Positions 26,616 to 36,120 of a stretch of DNA of 64,000 nt are shown here, one piece after another. The notes under the pieces are model-generated. The model saw only the letters and a program-made list of their open reading frames with translations. It made no database searches and was not told the origin of the DNA. Each line of letters begins with the position of its first letter. The first letter of the stretch is position 1. Where the stretch lies: NCBI GenBank assembly GCA_016869595.1, contig VGDT01000004.1:1-64000 (forward strand), given 5' to 3'. Made by a program: the position numbers and the translations under genes. Origin of the DNA: Alphaproteobacteria bacterium. Its GTDB lineage: Bacteria; Pseudomonadota; Alphaproteobacteria; Rhizobiales; Beijerinckiaceae.

Positions 26616-26648
26616 CTGTCATAAAAGTGTAATCTATCTGTCACAAAA
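26616..26648 (+). promoter_or_regulatory. Pho box: three phased 11-bp PhoB-binding repeats
   Basis: Three adjacent 11-base units: CTGTCATAAAA (26616-26626), GTGTAATCTAT (26627-26637), CTGTCACAAAA (26638-26648). Units 1 and 3 match the CTGTCAT-A-rich Pho-box consensus almost exactly, and the middle is the usual weaker copy. They lie 85 bases upstream of the pstS ATG and in an AT-rich gap, so PhoB, encoded at the end of this operon, is expected to activate pstSCAB-phoU-phoB here. Confidence 0.88.
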
Positions 26649-26732
26649 ACCTATTGCCGGAGCGCTAGTTTCTGCCGCGCGGTGGCGCGGGGCGCACCGC
26701 CCAATCTGTTCTCAAGCAAAAGAGACCTCCAA

Positions 26733-27779
26733 ATGATCTCGACGATCTTCAAGCGCGGCGCTGGCGCGGCGCTCGCTCTCGCCGTCATGGCTGGCGCGGC
26801 GAGCGCGATGGATATTTCCGGCGCGGGCGCGACCTTCCCATACCCGATCTACGCCAAATGGGCCGAGGCCTATAAGAAAGAGACCGGCAACGGCCTCAAC
26901 TACCAGTCAATCGGTTCGGGCGGCGGCATCAAGCAGATCAAGGCGCGCACGGTCACTTTCGGCGCCACCGACCAGCCGCTGAAAGCTGACGACCTCCAGT
27001 CCGCGGGCCTCATTCAGTGGCCGCAGGTGATCGGCGGCATCGTGCCGGTCGTCAATCTGGACGGCGTCACGGGCGGCGAGCTCACGCTGAACGGCGAGAC
27101 GATCGCGAAGATTTTCCTTGGCGAAATCACAAAATGGGACGATGCGGCGATCAAAAAGCTTAACCCGAAGGTGAAGCTGTCTTCGGCGCCGATCGTTGTG
27201 GTGCATCGTTCTGACGGGTCAGGCACGACCTTTAACTTCACCAATTATCTCTCGAAGGTTTCCCCCGACTGGAAGTCGAAAGTCGGCGAGAACACTTCGG
27301 TTGAATGGCCGGTCGGCATCGGCGCCAAGGGCAATGAAGGCGTGGCGAACAATGTCGCCAACACCAAGGGCGCCCTCGGCTACGTCGAATACGCTTACGC
27401 CAAGCAGAACAAGCTGACCCATACGAAGATGATCAATAAGGACGGCAAGACTGTCGCGCCGAGCATGGACTCTTTCCAGGCGGCCGCGGCGGGCGCCGAC
27501 TGGGCCCATGCCGAAGGGTTCTATGAGATCCTGACGAACGAACCCGGCGCGAAGGCCTGGCCGATCACGGCGGCGACCTTCATCCTTCTGCCCAAGGAGC
27601 CCAAGGACGAAGCCGCGGCAGCCGAAGCCATGAAATTCTTTGCTTGGGCTTTTGCCCATGGCGGGAAAATGGCTGAAGAGCTCGATTACATTCCGATGCC
27701 AAAAGCTGTCGTTGAGCTCATCAAGAAGACCTGGGCGAACGTTAAAGGGACCGACGGCAAGCCGCTTTCGTCGCTTTGA
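26733..27779 (+). CDS. pstS: Phosphate ABC transporter substrate-binding protein
   Basis: A 348-residue periplasmic phosphate-binding protein. A signal peptide (cleavage after GAASA, about residue 24) precedes [31 protein letters not shown], and [17 protein letters not shown] (about 155-171), whose Arg-Ser-Asp-Gly-Ser-Gly contacts phosphate. It is the first gene after the Pho box. A perfect hairpin follows 27 bases past its stop, which may raise pstS mRNA above the rest of the operon. Start at ATG 26733; the upstream 17 codons lack a signal-like n-region. Confidence 0.95.
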   Translation: MISTIFKRGAGAALALAVMAGAASAMDISGAGATFPYPIYAKWAEAYKKETGNGLNYQSIGSGGGIKQIKARTVTFGATDQPLKADDLQSAGLIQWPQVIGGIVPVVNLDGVTGGELTLNGETIAKIFLGEITKWDDAAIKKLNPKVKLSSAPIVVVHRSDGSGTTFNFTNYLSKVSPDWKSKVGENTSVEWPVGIGAKGNEGVANNVANTKGALGYVEYAYAKQNKLTHTKMINKDGKTVAPSMDSFQAAAAGADWAHAEGFYEILTNEPGAKAWPITAATFILLPKEPKDEAAAAEAMKFFAWAFAHGGKMAEELDYIPMPKAVVELIKKTWANVKGTDGKPLSSL

Positions 27780-27806
27780 CGCGGCTGCTCGACGACTTAG
27801 TGAAAT

Positions 27807-27833
27807 CCGACGGCCGTTTTGCGCGGCCGTCGG
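27807..27833 (+). terminator. Intercistronic hairpin between pstS and pstC
   Basis: CCGACGGCCG (27807-27816) and CGGCCGTCGG (27824-27833) form a perfect 10-bp stem around TTTTGCG. There is no T run after it, so it is better seen as an mRNA-stabilising or partial terminator structure that protects pstS transcripts than as a full stop. Confidence 0.55.
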
Positions 27834-27943
27834 TTGCGATTGGCGCCTTCGGTCGACAGAAAGCGCCGGGAGTTGAGCGGATGTTCTCGATCGAGCCGAG
27901 CCGGCGAAACGCGAACGGAGCTGGCGGGGAGGCGGGGTCAGAT

Positions 27944-28933
27944 ATGTCGGAAGTCGTGTTGCAGCAGACGGCGCCGCCTTCGACCGTGGCGGACCGAACG
28001 CGAGTCCTTAGCCGGCTGGCGCGCACCGACCATCTATTCCGCCACGCTACGCGCGCCGCGGCTGTCGCCGTGCTGGTGATTCTGGGCGGCGTCATTCTTT
28101 CCCTCATCTTCGGCTCGCTGCCGGCGATGCAGGCTTTCGGCTTCGGCTTCCTGATTTCGCAGTCATGGAATCCGGTCACTGAAAATTTCGGGGCCGCGCC
28201 GGCGATCTACGGAACAATCCTGACCTCGGTCATCGCCATGCTGATCGCCATTCCCGTCGGCCTCGGCATTGCGGTCTTCCTCACGGAGCTTTGTCCGCAT
28301 GCGCTGCGCCGGCCGATCGGCACGGCGATCGAGCTGCTCGCCGGAATTCCGTCGATCATCTACGGCATCTGGGGCCTCTTCGTGCTCGCGCCGTTTCTCC
28401 AGTCTCATGTGCAGCCTGCGCTGATCGCGGCGTTCGGCGACATTCCGCTATTCTCAACAATATTCGCTGGTCCGCCTTACGGGATTGGAATCCTGACGGC
28501 GGGCTTCATTCTCGCGATCATGGTGCTGCCCTTCGTCGCCTCGATCTCGCGCGACGTCTTCGAGACCGTGCCGCCAGTGTTGAAAGAGGCTGCGTCCGGA
28601 ATCGGCTGCACGACCTGGGAGGTGATGCGCTACGTCGTGATGCCCTACACGCGCGTCGGCGTGATCGGCGGGGTCATGCTTGGACTAGGGCGAGCGCTCG
28701 GCGAGACGATGGCCGTCACTTTCGTCATCGGCAACGCCCATAAGATATCGGGTTCGCTACTTGCGCCGGGCACGACGATTTCGGCGACCATCGCCAATGA
28801 GTTTACCGAGGCCGTCGGCGACCTCTACACGTCTGCGCTGATCGAACTTGGTCTCATCCTCTTCGTCATCACCTTCATCGTTTTGGCGGTCGCGCGTTAC
28901 ATGCTGATGCGCATCGAACAGAAATCGGCGTAG
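27944..28933 (+). CDS. pstC: Phosphate ABC transporter permease
   Basis: A 329-residue inner-membrane permease with six or seven spans. Features include [34 protein letters not shown], the EAA-like coupling loop [20 protein letters not shown] (about residues 208-227) and [17 protein letters not shown] start at ATG 27944, after the pstS-pstC hairpin and close to a GGAGG-rich stretch. The frame is open upstream to 27776, but that part would include the hairpin and looks non-coding. Confidence 0.93.
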   Translation: MSEVVLQQTAPPSTVADRTRVLSRLARTDHLFRHATRAAAVAVLVILGGVILSLIFGSLPAMQAFGFGFLISQSWNPVTENFGAAPAIYGTILTSVIAMLIAIPVGLGIAVFLTELCPHALRRPIGTAIELLAGIPSIIYGIWGLFVLAPFLQSHVQPALIAAFGDIPLFSTIFAGPPYGIGILTAGFILAIMVLPFVASISRDVFETVPPVLKEAASGIGCTTWEVMRYVVMPYTRVGVIGGVMLGLGRALGETMAVTFVIGNAHKISGSLLAPGTTISATIANEFTEAVGDLYTSALIELGLILFVITFIVLAVARYMLMRIEQKSA

Positions 28934-28946
28934 GGAGACCCTTTCC

Positions 28947-29789
28947 ATGTCGCTTTACGCCTCTCGACGCAGCGCCAACTCGACAGCGACGACTCTCTGC
29001 TGGGTCGCGGCGATGTTCGGGCTTGCCTGGCTGCTTTTAATCCTTATCGCGCTTCTCTATGAAGGGTTTCGCGGCCTGTCGCCAGCGATCTTCACCCAAA
29101 TGACGCCACCGCCTGGCAGCGCAGGAGGGCTGCTTAATGCGATCATGGGTTCGCTGGTCATGACCATTATTGGCGTCGCGATCGGCACGCCGCTCGGCAT
29201 GTTGGCGGGGACCTACATGGCTGAATACGGCCGATATTCAAAGCTCACGACTGTGGTGCGCTTCATCAACGATATCCTGCTCAGCGCGCCGTCTATCGTT
29301 GTGGGCCTTTTCGTCTATACGATCCTCGTGCATCCGATGGGTCACTTCTCCGCAATTTCCGGGGCGGTGGCGCTAGCGTTGCTCGTTATTCCCGTTGTCG
29401 TGCGCACGACGGAAGATATGCTTCTGCTCGTGCCGGGATCAATGCGCGAAGCGGCTTCGGCGCTCGGCGCTCCTCGTTCGCATGTCGTCGCGAGCATCGC
29501 CTATCGCGCCGCCAAGGCGGGACTGATCACCGGCGTGCTGCTGGCGATTGCGCGCGTTTCGGGGGAGACCGCCCCGCTCTTGTTCACGGCGCTGAACAAC
29601 CAGTTCTGGAGCACTGACCTCGGCGCGCCGATGGCGAGCCTGCCGGTCGTCATCTTCCAGTTCGCGCTGTCGCCTTACAAGGATTGGCAAGAACTCGCCT
29701 GGACCGGCGCGCTGCTCATCACCGTCGCTGTTCTCGCCCTATCGATCGCCGCGCGCACTCTGAGCGCCGGACGGAGGAAATCGAAATGA
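28947..29789 (+). CDS. pstA: Phosphate ABC transporter permease
   Basis: A 280-residue permease. It contains [50 protein letters not shown], the coupling loop [20 protein letters not shown] (about residues 158-177) and [11 protein letters not shown]. It forms the channel with PstC. It begins 13 bases after pstC and overlaps pstB by four bases (ATGA). Confidence 0.94.
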   Translation: MSLYASRRSANSTATTLCWVAAMFGLAWLLLILIALLYEGFRGLSPAIFTQMTPPPGSAGGLLNAIMGSLVMTIIGVAIGTPLGMLAGTYMAEYGRYSKLTTVVRFINDILLSAPSIVVGLFVYTILVHPMGHFSAISGAVALALLVIPVVVRTTEDMLLLVPGSMREAASALGAPRSHVVASIAYRAAKAGLITGVLLAIARVSGETAPLLFTALNNQFWSTDLGAPMASLPVVIFQFALSPYKDWQELAWTGALLITVAVLALSIAARTLSAGRRKSK

Positions 29790-30571
29790 ACGCCGCCGCC
29801 CAAACTCCGAAGGAACTGCCGACAAAAATCTCGGTGCGCAGTCTCGACTTCTATTATGGGGCGGATCGGTCGCTCAAAAACATAACCATGCCGCTCCACA
29901 CCAACAAAGTGACGGCCTTCATCGGACCTTCGGGTTGCGGCAAGTCGACTTTATTGCGCGTGTTGAATCGGATGTATGATCTCTACCCTGGTCAGCGCGC
30001 CGAGGGCGAGGTGCTGCTGGATGGCGAGAATATTCTCGACCCCGTAATCGACCTCAATGCTCTGCGCGCGCGCGTTGGCATGATCTTCCAGAAGCCGACG
30101 CCTTTCCCCATGTCGATCTATGAAAATATCGCCTTCGGCATTCGACTCTACGAGAAACTGTCGCGCGCCGATCTCGATGCGCGGGTCGAAGCGGCCCTGC
30201 GCGGCGCCGCCCTTTGGGATGAAGTGAAGGACAAGCTACAGACAAGCGGTCTCGGCCTTTCGGGTGGACAGCAGCAGCGCCTCTGCATTGCGCGCAGCGT
30301 GGCGGTGCAGCCGGAAGTCATATTGTTCGACGAGCCTTGTTCCGCCCTTGACCCGATTTCAACGGCGAAAGTCGAGGAACTCATCGACGAACTCACGAAT
30401 CGCTATACGATCGCGATCGTCACTCACAATATGCAGCAGGCGGTGCGCGTCTCGGATTACACCGCCTTCATGTATCTCGGCGAGCTCGTCGAATTCGGCG
30501 GGACCGACGACGTGTTCAACAAGCCGAAGGAAAAACGAACGCTCGACTACATCACGGGCCGTTTTGGCTAA
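29786..30571 (+). CDS. pstB: Phosphate ABC transporter ATPase
   Basis: A 261-residue ATPase. Walker [18 protein letters not shown] (about residues 47-63), the Pst-specific [18 protein letters not shown], signature [14 protein letters not shown] (about 155-168) and Walker [16 protein letters not shown] are all intact. It drives phosphate import and, with PhoU and PhoR, relays phosphate status. The ATG overlaps the pstA stop (ATGA). Confidence 0.96.
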   Translation: MNAAAQTPKELPTKISVRSLDFYYGADRSLKNITMPLHTNKVTAFIGPSGCGKSTLLRVLNRMYDLYPGQRAEGEVLLDGENILDPVIDLNALRARVGMIFQKPTPFPMSIYENIAFGIRLYEKLSRADLDARVEAALRGAALWDEVKDKLQTSGLGLSGGQQQRLCIARSVAVQPEVILFDEPCSALDPISTAKVEELIDELTNRYTIAIVTHNMQQAVRVSDYTAFMYLGELVEFGGTDDVFNKPKEKRTLDYITGRFG

Positions 30572-30594
30572 GCAGCGATTCAAGGACGGCGCTC

Positions 30595-31311
30595 ATGAGC
30601 GATCATATTGTCAAATCCTACGACCGGGACCTTGAGGCCCTCGGACGTCGCATCGCCGAAATGGGCGGCGTCGCGGAAAAAATGCTGGCTGAAGCGATGG
30701 ACGCCTTGTCGACTTTTGATGTCGACCTCGCCCATCGCGTCGTTTCAAGCGATCCGCGGCTCGATGCGCTTCAGCGCGAAATCGAGGAAAACGCCATCCT
30801 CACCATCGCCCGCAGGCAACCGCTGGCGGTCGATCTGCGCGAATGCATCGCCGCGATCCGCATCTCCGGCGACATCGAGCGTGTCGGCGACCTCGCCAAG
30901 AATATCGCCAAGCGAACCCTCAAGATCGTTTCAGAGGCGCGTGTGCCGCGCGCCATTGTCGGTCTGAAATCGATGCATGAAATCGCCGCAATGCAGCTTA
31001 AGGACGCGCTCGACGCATACGCCTTGCGCGATACCGAACGTGCGCGCGCCGTATGGCAGAACGATTCCGATCTCGATGCGCTGGAGGATTCCGTATTTCG
31101 CGATCTCCTCACCTTCATGATGGAGGACCCGCGTAACATTTCATTCTGCACGCATCTTCTGTTCTGCTCGAAAAATCTCGAGCGGATCGGCGATCACACG
31201 ACCAATATCTCGGAGACTGTCGTCTATCTCGTCACCGGCGAGTCGATGCCCACCGAGCGGCCAAAATCGCGCATCCCCGACTTCGGCGTGAAGGACGAGG
31301 CGGCGCAATGA
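30595..31311 (+). CDS. phoU: Phosphate signalling protein PhoU
   Basis: A 238-residue cytoplasmic helical protein made of two PhoU repeats. Conserved metal-binding segments are RISGDIERVGDLAKNIAKR (about residues 86-104) and CSKNLERIGDHTTNISETV (about 191-209). It represses PhoR signalling when phosphate is plentiful. It lies between pstB and phoB, overlapping phoB by four bases. Confidence 0.95.
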   Translation: MSDHIVKSYDRDLEALGRRIAEMGGVAEKMLAEAMDALSTFDVDLAHRVVSSDPRLDALQREIEENAILTIARRQPLAVDLRECIAAIRISGDIERVGDLAKNIAKRTLKIVSEARVPRAIVGLKSMHEIAAMQLKDALDAYALRDTERARAVWQNDSDLDALEDSVFRDLLTFMMEDPRNISFCTHLLFCSKNLERIGDHTTNISETVVYLVTGESMPTERPKSRIPDFGVKDEAAQ

Positions 31312-32054
31312 ATGAAGTAAATACCGCCATACAGCGCAGCAGCGGGAAGAGCGATCGCGCGCCGCGCATCCTCGTCGTTGAGGACGAGACGTCGCTCGCA
31401 ACTTTGCTGGTCTATAACCTGGAAGCCGAAGGCTATCAGGTCGAGCATGTCGACAACGGTGACGAAGCCGAGCTGCGGCTCGCCGAGTCGCCGCCGGATC
31501 TTGTCATCCTCGACTGGATGCTTCCGGGCGTTTCGGGACTTGAGATCTGCCGACGCCTGCGCGCCCGCGACAACGCCAAAGACATGCCGGTGATCATGCT
31601 CACCGCGCGCGGCGAGGAAGGCGAGCGCGTGCGCGGGCTCTCAGTCGGCGCCGACGACTATGTCGTCAAGCCATTTTCGACACCAGAGTTGATGGCGCGG
31701 GTGCGCGCATTGCTCCGCCGGGCGCGGCCTGAGCGCGTCGCATCACGGCTGACGCTGGGCGACATTGATCTCGACCGCGACACGCGTCGTGTGCGGCGAT
31801 CCGGGCGCGAAATACACCTCGGGCCGACGGAATTCCGGCTGCTCGAATATTTTATGGAAAAGCCAGGGCGCGTCTTCACGCGCGCGCAGCTGCTTGACAG
31901 TGTCTGGGGCATGTCGGCGGAGATCGACGAACGCACGGTCGACGTCCATGTCGGACGGTTGCGCAAGGCGCTGATCCGCGGCCGCGAGAAGGATCCGATC
32001 CGCACTGTGCGCGGGGCCGGCTATTCCTTTGACGAGACTTTCGGACAGGACTGA
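31308..32054 (+). CDS. phoB: Phosphate regulon response regulator PhoB
   Basis: A 248-residue OmpR/PhoB-type regulator. The receiver domain has acidic residues VVEDE (23-27), phosphorylated D69 in LVILDWMLPGVSG and Lys in DDYVVKPFST. The winged-helix domain (about 145-245) carries GPTEFRLLEYFMEKPGRVFTR-type helices and DVHVGRLRKAL. An extra 18-residue N-terminal extension precedes the receiver. It should bind the three repeats at 26616-26648. Last gene of the operon; it converges with gcrA. Confidence 0.95.
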   Translation: MNEVNTAIQRSSGKSDRAPRILVVEDETSLATLLVYNLEAEGYQVEHVDNGDEAELRLAESPPDLVILDWMLPGVSGLEICRRLRARDNAKDMPVIMLTARGEEGERVRGLSVGADDYVVKPFSTPELMARVRALLRRARPERVASRLTLGDIDLDRDTRRVRRSGREIHLGPTEFRLLEYFMEKPGRVFTRAQLLDSVWGMSAEIDERTVDVHVGRLRKALIRGREKDPIRTVRGAGYSFDETFGQD

Positions 32055-32071
32055 CCGGACCGCCGCGGCGG

Positions 32072-32590
32072 TTACGCGTAGCGCTGCGTCCTCAGCTGAT
32101 CGCGCGCGCGGCGACGATCATGCGCAGGCTGATAAGCGACGCGCGCGTGATAGGCGCAGTAGGGGCCGCCGCCGACCGTCGACTTGCCGCCGCAGAAGCG
32201 GAATTCCGGCGACGTCGGATCGCCCATCGGCCACCGGCACATGGATTCACGCAGCTCCATGAGCGTCACGCGTTCCGAGATCGGGATGACCACTTCTTCT
32301 TCCGGCGCAAGCCGCGGCGACGCGAGCGCATGAGGCGCGAAAGCGAGCGCCAGATTGCCATGCGAAGAGACTCCGTTCATGCGCGGCTGAATCTGGCGAG
32401 GCGCCTTGGCGACGCGCGGACGCTGCGCGCTCACCGTTTTGGCGCGCTCGGCAAGCCCCAAACGGTGGATCTTGCCGATCACGGCGTTGCGGGTGATGCC
32501 GGGTCCGAGTTCAGCCGCCACTTGGCTAGCGCTCAGGCCGTCGCTCCAAAGCTTGCGGAGCAGTTCGACGCGTTCGTCGGTCCATGACAT
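32072..32590 (-). CDS. gcrA: Cell-cycle regulator GcrA
   Basis: A 172-residue GcrA. The N-terminal helix-turn-helix is MSWTDERVELLRKLWSDGLS followed by TRNAVIGKIHRLGL, and the C-terminal sigma-interacting domain ends CRWPMGDPTSPEFRFCGG...GPYCAYHA with conserved cysteines. GcrA binds the sigma-70 RNA polymerase and activates promoters carrying methylated GANTC sites. Two such sites 11 bases apart and a third lie in the adjacent leader region (32748-32827). Confidence 0.93.
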   Translation of the reverse strand: MSWTDERVELLRKLWSDGLSASQVAAELGPGITRNAVIGKIHRLGLAERAKTVSAQRPRVAKAPRQIQPRMNGVSSHGNLALAFAPHALASPRLAPEEEVVIPISERVTLMELRESMCRWPMGDPTSPEFRFCGGKSTVGGGPYCAYHARVAYQPAHDRRRARDQLRTQRYA

Positions 32591-32993
32591 TAGGCTTCTC
32601 CATTCTTTCGGGTCGAGCGCGGGTCAGGGTTTCTTCCGACCGCAGCGCTGGCCTGAAGCCCAGCAGCGATGTGACGCGCATCAACACTCGAGAGAACGCG
32701 CCCCAACAAACGACGCGGGCGCCGACTAGAAACTCACTATTTACTTTGAATCACGCGCGAGTCGCGCTGGCAAGCGCGCACTGGCGTTCTCAACAGCCTT
32801 TGGCTGAGAATGTTGTCCGTAGGACTCACTTTGTTCTATGCACGCCAGCCTCGAACGCCCAAGGAACGCGGGCTTCATGGATTTGACCGCGGGGGGCGAG
32901 GCGCTTAAAATCCCGTCAGATGCCGCCCTCAAAAGGGCGGCGCTTTGTTTTTCGAGCTTCCAAAACCACCGACGGGAGCATGGAGCAGGGCTT
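32591..32993. other. gcrA-argD divergent region with hairpins and GANTC sites; candidate leader or small RNA
   Basis: No protein gene is seen. It contains GANTC sites at 32748-32752, 32759-32763 and 32823-32827, a hairpin of TTCTCA and TGAGAA arms with an inner AGCC-TTT-GGCT near 32790-32815, and the terminator at 32922-32952. It lies upstream of argD in the argD direction. A transcript starting near 32760-32830 and ending at 32952 would be a small RNA or an argD attenuator. This is inference from structure only. Confidence 0.4.
32922..32952 (+). terminator. Rho-independent terminator in the argD leader
   Basis: GCCGCCCT (32922-32929) and AGGGCGGC (32934-32941) form a perfect 8-bp stem with a CAAA loop, followed by GCTTTGTTTTT. 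It points toward argD, starting about 70 bases upstream of its start, and no gene lies upstream in that direction. Confidence 0.7.
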
Positions 32994-34190
32994 TTGACGT
33001 CAGCGCTTTATCCGACCTATCCGCGCGCCGATCTCGCGTTCAAACATGGCGAAGGCGCGTGGCTGACTGCGGAAAACGGCGACCGCTATCTCGACTTCAG
33101 CGCGGGCGTCGCCGTGCTGTCGCTCGGCCATAATCATCCGCATCTCGTCGAAACTCTAAAGCGCGCGGCCGAAGCGCCCTGGCACGTTTCGAATCTTTTC
33201 CGCATCCCGCAGGCCGAGCGTCTCGCGCAGCGGCTCTGCGAGGCGACATTCGCCGAGCTCGTTTTTTTTACCAACTCCGGCGCGGAAGCGGTGGAATGCG
33301 CGATCAAGACCGCGCGCAAGTTTCACGCAGTCAACGGCAGGCCGGAACGCTATCGCCTGATCACTTTTGAGGGCGCTTTCCACGGCCGCACGCTCGCGAC
33401 GATCGCCGCCGGCGGCAACGCCAAATATCTTGAAGGCTTTGGGCCGCCCATCGATGGCTTCGATCAGGTTCCCTTCGGAGATTACGACGCCGTCGAGGCG
33501 GCGATCACGCAAGAAACGGCGGGCGTGCTGCTCGAACCCATTCAGGGAGAGGGCGGCCTGCGCGTCTTTGCGCCCTCCTTCCTCACGCGGCTGCGGGCGC
33601 TTTGCGATGCGCGCGGGCTGTTGCTCGTTCTTGACGAAGTGCAATGCGGCGTTGGCCGCACCGGCAAGTTTCTCGCCTGCGAACATGCCGGCGTCGCGCC
33701 TGATATTGCGGCGCTCGCCAAAGGGCTTGGCGGCGGCTTTCCGCTCGGCGCTTGCCTTGCGACGCGTGAGGCGGCCAAAGGCATGACGCTCGGCGCGCAT
33801 GGCTCGACGTTCGGCGGCAACCCTCTGGCGACGGCGGTTGGCGGCGCCGTTCTCGACGTCGTGCTCGAGGATGGCTTCATGGCGCGCGTCGCGCGACTCG
33901 GCGCGTTGCTGCGTCAGCGGCTTGCTGAACTCGAGGACCGCTATCCATCGCTCATCGAAGAGATTCGCGGCGAGGGTCTGATGTTCGGCCTCAAGACGAA
34001 GATCCCGAACGCCGACTTCGCCGCCGCTGCGCGCGCCGAAGGCCTGTTGACTGTGCTCGCCGGCGACAATGTCGTGCGCTTGCTGCCGCCGCTCATCGTC
34101 GATGAGAGCGACATCGCGGCGGCGACTTCCCGCCTAGCCGCCGCCTGCGCCAGGCTCGCCGCGCCCGCAGAAAAGCTCGGAGCCGCGTGA
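32994..34190 (+). CDS. argD: Acetylornithine aminotransferase
   Basis: A 398-residue PLP aminotransferase of arginine (and probably diaminopimelate) synthesis. Visible are [52 protein letters not shown] (about residues 213-227) and the PLP lysine in [14 protein letters not shown] (about 242). Family members begin at this point, which gives a TTG start at 32994. The frame is open upstream through a terminator hairpin, and the ATG at 32877 is therefore unlikely. It overlaps argF by one base. Confidence 0.93.
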   Translation: MTSALYPTYPRADLAFKHGEGAWLTAENGDRYLDFSAGVAVLSLGHNHPHLVETLKRAAEAPWHVSNLFRIPQAERLAQRLCEATFAELVFFTNSGAEAVECAIKTARKFHAVNGRPERYRLITFEGAFHGRTLATIAAGGNAKYLEGFGPPIDGFDQVPFGDYDAVEAAITQETAGVLLEPIQGEGGLRVFAPSFLTRLRALCDARGLLLVLDEVQCGVGRTGKFLACEHAGVAPDIAALAKGLGGGFPLGACLATREAAKGMTLGAHGSTFGGNPLATAVGGAVLDVVLEDGFMARVARLGALLRQRLAELEDRYPSLIEEIRGEGLMFGLKTKIPNADFAAAARAEGLLTVLAGDNVVRLLPPLIVDESDIAAATSRLAAACARLAAPAEKLGAA

Positions 34191-35134
34191 TGACCGCCCA
34201 TTCGTTGACGCGGCCGCGCAGCTTTCTCGATCTCGCCGATCACTCCGGCGAAGAGCTGCGCCGCATTCTCGATCTCGCCAAATCGCTCAAGGCGCGGCGC
34301 GTGAGAGGCGCGGAGCCGACGGAACGGCCGCTGGCCGGCAAATATCTCGGCATGGTGTTCGACAAGCCGTCGACCCGCACGCGCGTCTCCTTTGACATCG
34401 CGATGCGCGAGCTCGGCGGCGAGACGATCATGCTGACGGGCGCCGAAATGCAGCTTGGCCGTGGCGAGACCATCGCCGACACGGCGCGCGTGCTCTCGCG
34501 TTTCCTCGACGCGGTCATGGTGCGAATTCTCTCGCACCCCGATCTCATGGAGCTGGCGCGTTTCGGCAATCTGCCGGTCATCAACGGGCTGACCAAGCAG
34601 TCGCATCCCTGCCAGGTGATGGCGGACGTTTTGACTTTCGAGGAACATCTCGGCCCGATCGAAGGGCGCACGGTAGCCTGGAGCGGCGACGCCAATAATG
34701 TGCTCACCAGCTTGGTGCACGCCGCAGGCCGCCTGGGCTTTACGATCAATGTGGCGACTCCAGAGGATTTCGCGCCCTCGGAAGCGCTTGTCAGCTGGGC
34801 GAAAGCCAATGGCGCGAAGATGAATATGACGCGCGACGCTTATGAGGCGGTGGCGGGCGCCGACGCCGTGATTACGGATTGCTGGGTGTCGATGGGCGAT
34901 GCGGACGAGGAGCAGCGCCGGGCGGCGCTCGCGCCATATCAGGTCGACTCGAAACTGATGCGCGCGGCCGCGAAGCACGCGATCTTCATGCATTGTCTGC
35001 CGGCGCATCGCGGCGAGGAGGTCGCCGCCGAAGTGATCGACGGGCCGCAGTCGGTCGTCTTTGACGAAGCCGAGAACCGCCTTCACGCCCAGAAGGGCGT
35101 GCTCTGCTGGTGTCTCGCGCCGGGCCAGGTCTGA
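34190..35134 (+). CDS. argF: Ornithine carbamoyltransferase
   Basis: A 314-residue enzyme. The carbamoyl-phosphate loop is [15 protein letters not shown] (about residues 54-68). [12 protein letters not shown] (about 140), [12 protein letters not shown] and the ornithine-binding [11 protein letters not shown] (about 268) are all present. It converts ornithine and carbamoyl phosphate to citrulline. The ATG shares a base with the argD stop (TGATG), and its own stop overlaps hslO the same way. A GTG three bases earlier is also possible. Confidence 0.96.
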   Translation: MTAHSLTRPRSFLDLADHSGEELRRILDLAKSLKARRVRGAEPTERPLAGKYLGMVFDKPSTRTRVSFDIAMRELGGETIMLTGAEMQLGRGETIADTARVLSRFLDAVMVRILSHPDLMELARFGNLPVINGLTKQSHPCQVMADVLTFEEHLGPIEGRTVAWSGDANNVLTSLVHAAGRLGFTINVATPEDFAPSEALVSWAKANGAKMNMTRDAYEAVAGADAVITDCWVSMGDADEEQRRAALAPYQVDSKLMRAAAKHAIFMHCLPAHRGEEVAAEVIDGPQSVVFDEAENRLHAQKGVLCWCLAPGQV

Positions 35135-36102
35135 TGCCGCGAGGCGGGGACCCGGCGCCAAGCCGGCCAGTCGCGCTCCATTCCGAAGATGACCGGGTTC
35201 TACCCTTCGCGGTCGAAGCGCTCGACCTCAGGGGCCGAGTCGTGCGCCTTGGGCCCACGGTCAATTCTATCCTGAGCCACTACGCCTATCCGCCGCAGGT
35301 CGCGCGACTGCTCGGCGAAGCGGTGGCGCTCGCCGCGCTGCTTGGCTCGATCCTCGAATCTCACGGCCGTTTTCAGCTGCAAACGCGCAGCGACGGTCCG
35401 GTCGATATGCTTGTCGTCGACTATGACGCGCCGGGGAAACTACGCGGCTTCGCGCGTTTCGACGCTGACCAGGTCGCTGAAATGCGCGATGCTTCGCCGG
35501 CGGCGCTGTTTGGACGCGGTCACCTTGCACTCACGATCGAACGTGAGGAAGACGCTGCGCGCTATCAGGGCGTCGTGCCGCTCGAGGGCGAAAGCCTCGC
35601 CGAGGCGGCGCATATCTATTTCAGGCAATCGGAGCAGATTCCGTCTTTCGTTAGGCTCGCCGTCGCGGAAATCGTTACGCCGCAGGGCTGGAGTTGGCGC
35701 GCCGGCGGACTGCTCCTGCAATATCTGCCGCCCGGCGGCGCGCGCGCGCGCGATCTTCATCCGGGCGACGCGCCCGAGGGCGTGGGGGAGCTTTTAGAAG
35801 AAAATGATCATTGGACCGAGGGCCAGGCGCTCGCCGCCACTCTCGAAGACCACGAGCTCGTCGATCCGGCGCTTTCGGGCGAACGCCTGCTCTATCGGCT
35901 CTTCCATGAGCGCGGAGTCAAAGTTTTCGCTGAACGCACGGTCGAGGAATTCTGCCGCTGCTCGCGCGAGCGCATCGACAAGCTCTTGAAGAGCTTCTCC
36001 CCGCAAGAGCGACGCGACATGATCGGCGATGACGGCCGCATCGGGGTCACCTGCGAATTCTGCGGCACGCTGCGCAGCTTCGACCCCGCCGATTTCGACT
36101 GA
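35134..36102 (+). CDS. hslO: Redox-regulated chaperone Hsp33
   Basis: A 322-residue cytoplasmic holdase activated by oxidation. The C-terminal zinc switch is intact: FCRCSRERI (C-x-C, about residues 272-274) and TCEFCGTL (C-x2-C, about 305-308). The N-terminal domain has RGRVVRLGPTVNSILSHYAY. It is translationally coupled to argF (TGATG). The argD-argF-hslO order is common in Hyphomicrobiales. Confidence 0.94.
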   Translation: MPRGGDPAPSRPVALHSEDDRVLPFAVEALDLRGRVVRLGPTVNSILSHYAYPPQVARLLGEAVALAALLGSILESHGRFQLQTRSDGPVDMLVVDYDAPGKLRGFARFDADQVAEMRDASPAALFGRGHLALTIEREEDAARYQGVVPLEGESLAEAAHIYFRQSEQIPSFVRLAVAEIVTPQGWSWRAGGLLLQYLPPGGARARDLHPGDAPEGVGELLEENDHWTEGQALAATLEDHELVDPALSGERLLYRLFHERGVKVFAERTVEEFCRCSRERIDKLLKSFSPQERRDMIGDDGRIGVTCEFCGTLRSFDPADFD

Positions 36103-36120
36103 TCAGCGCTGAGCAAGGCA

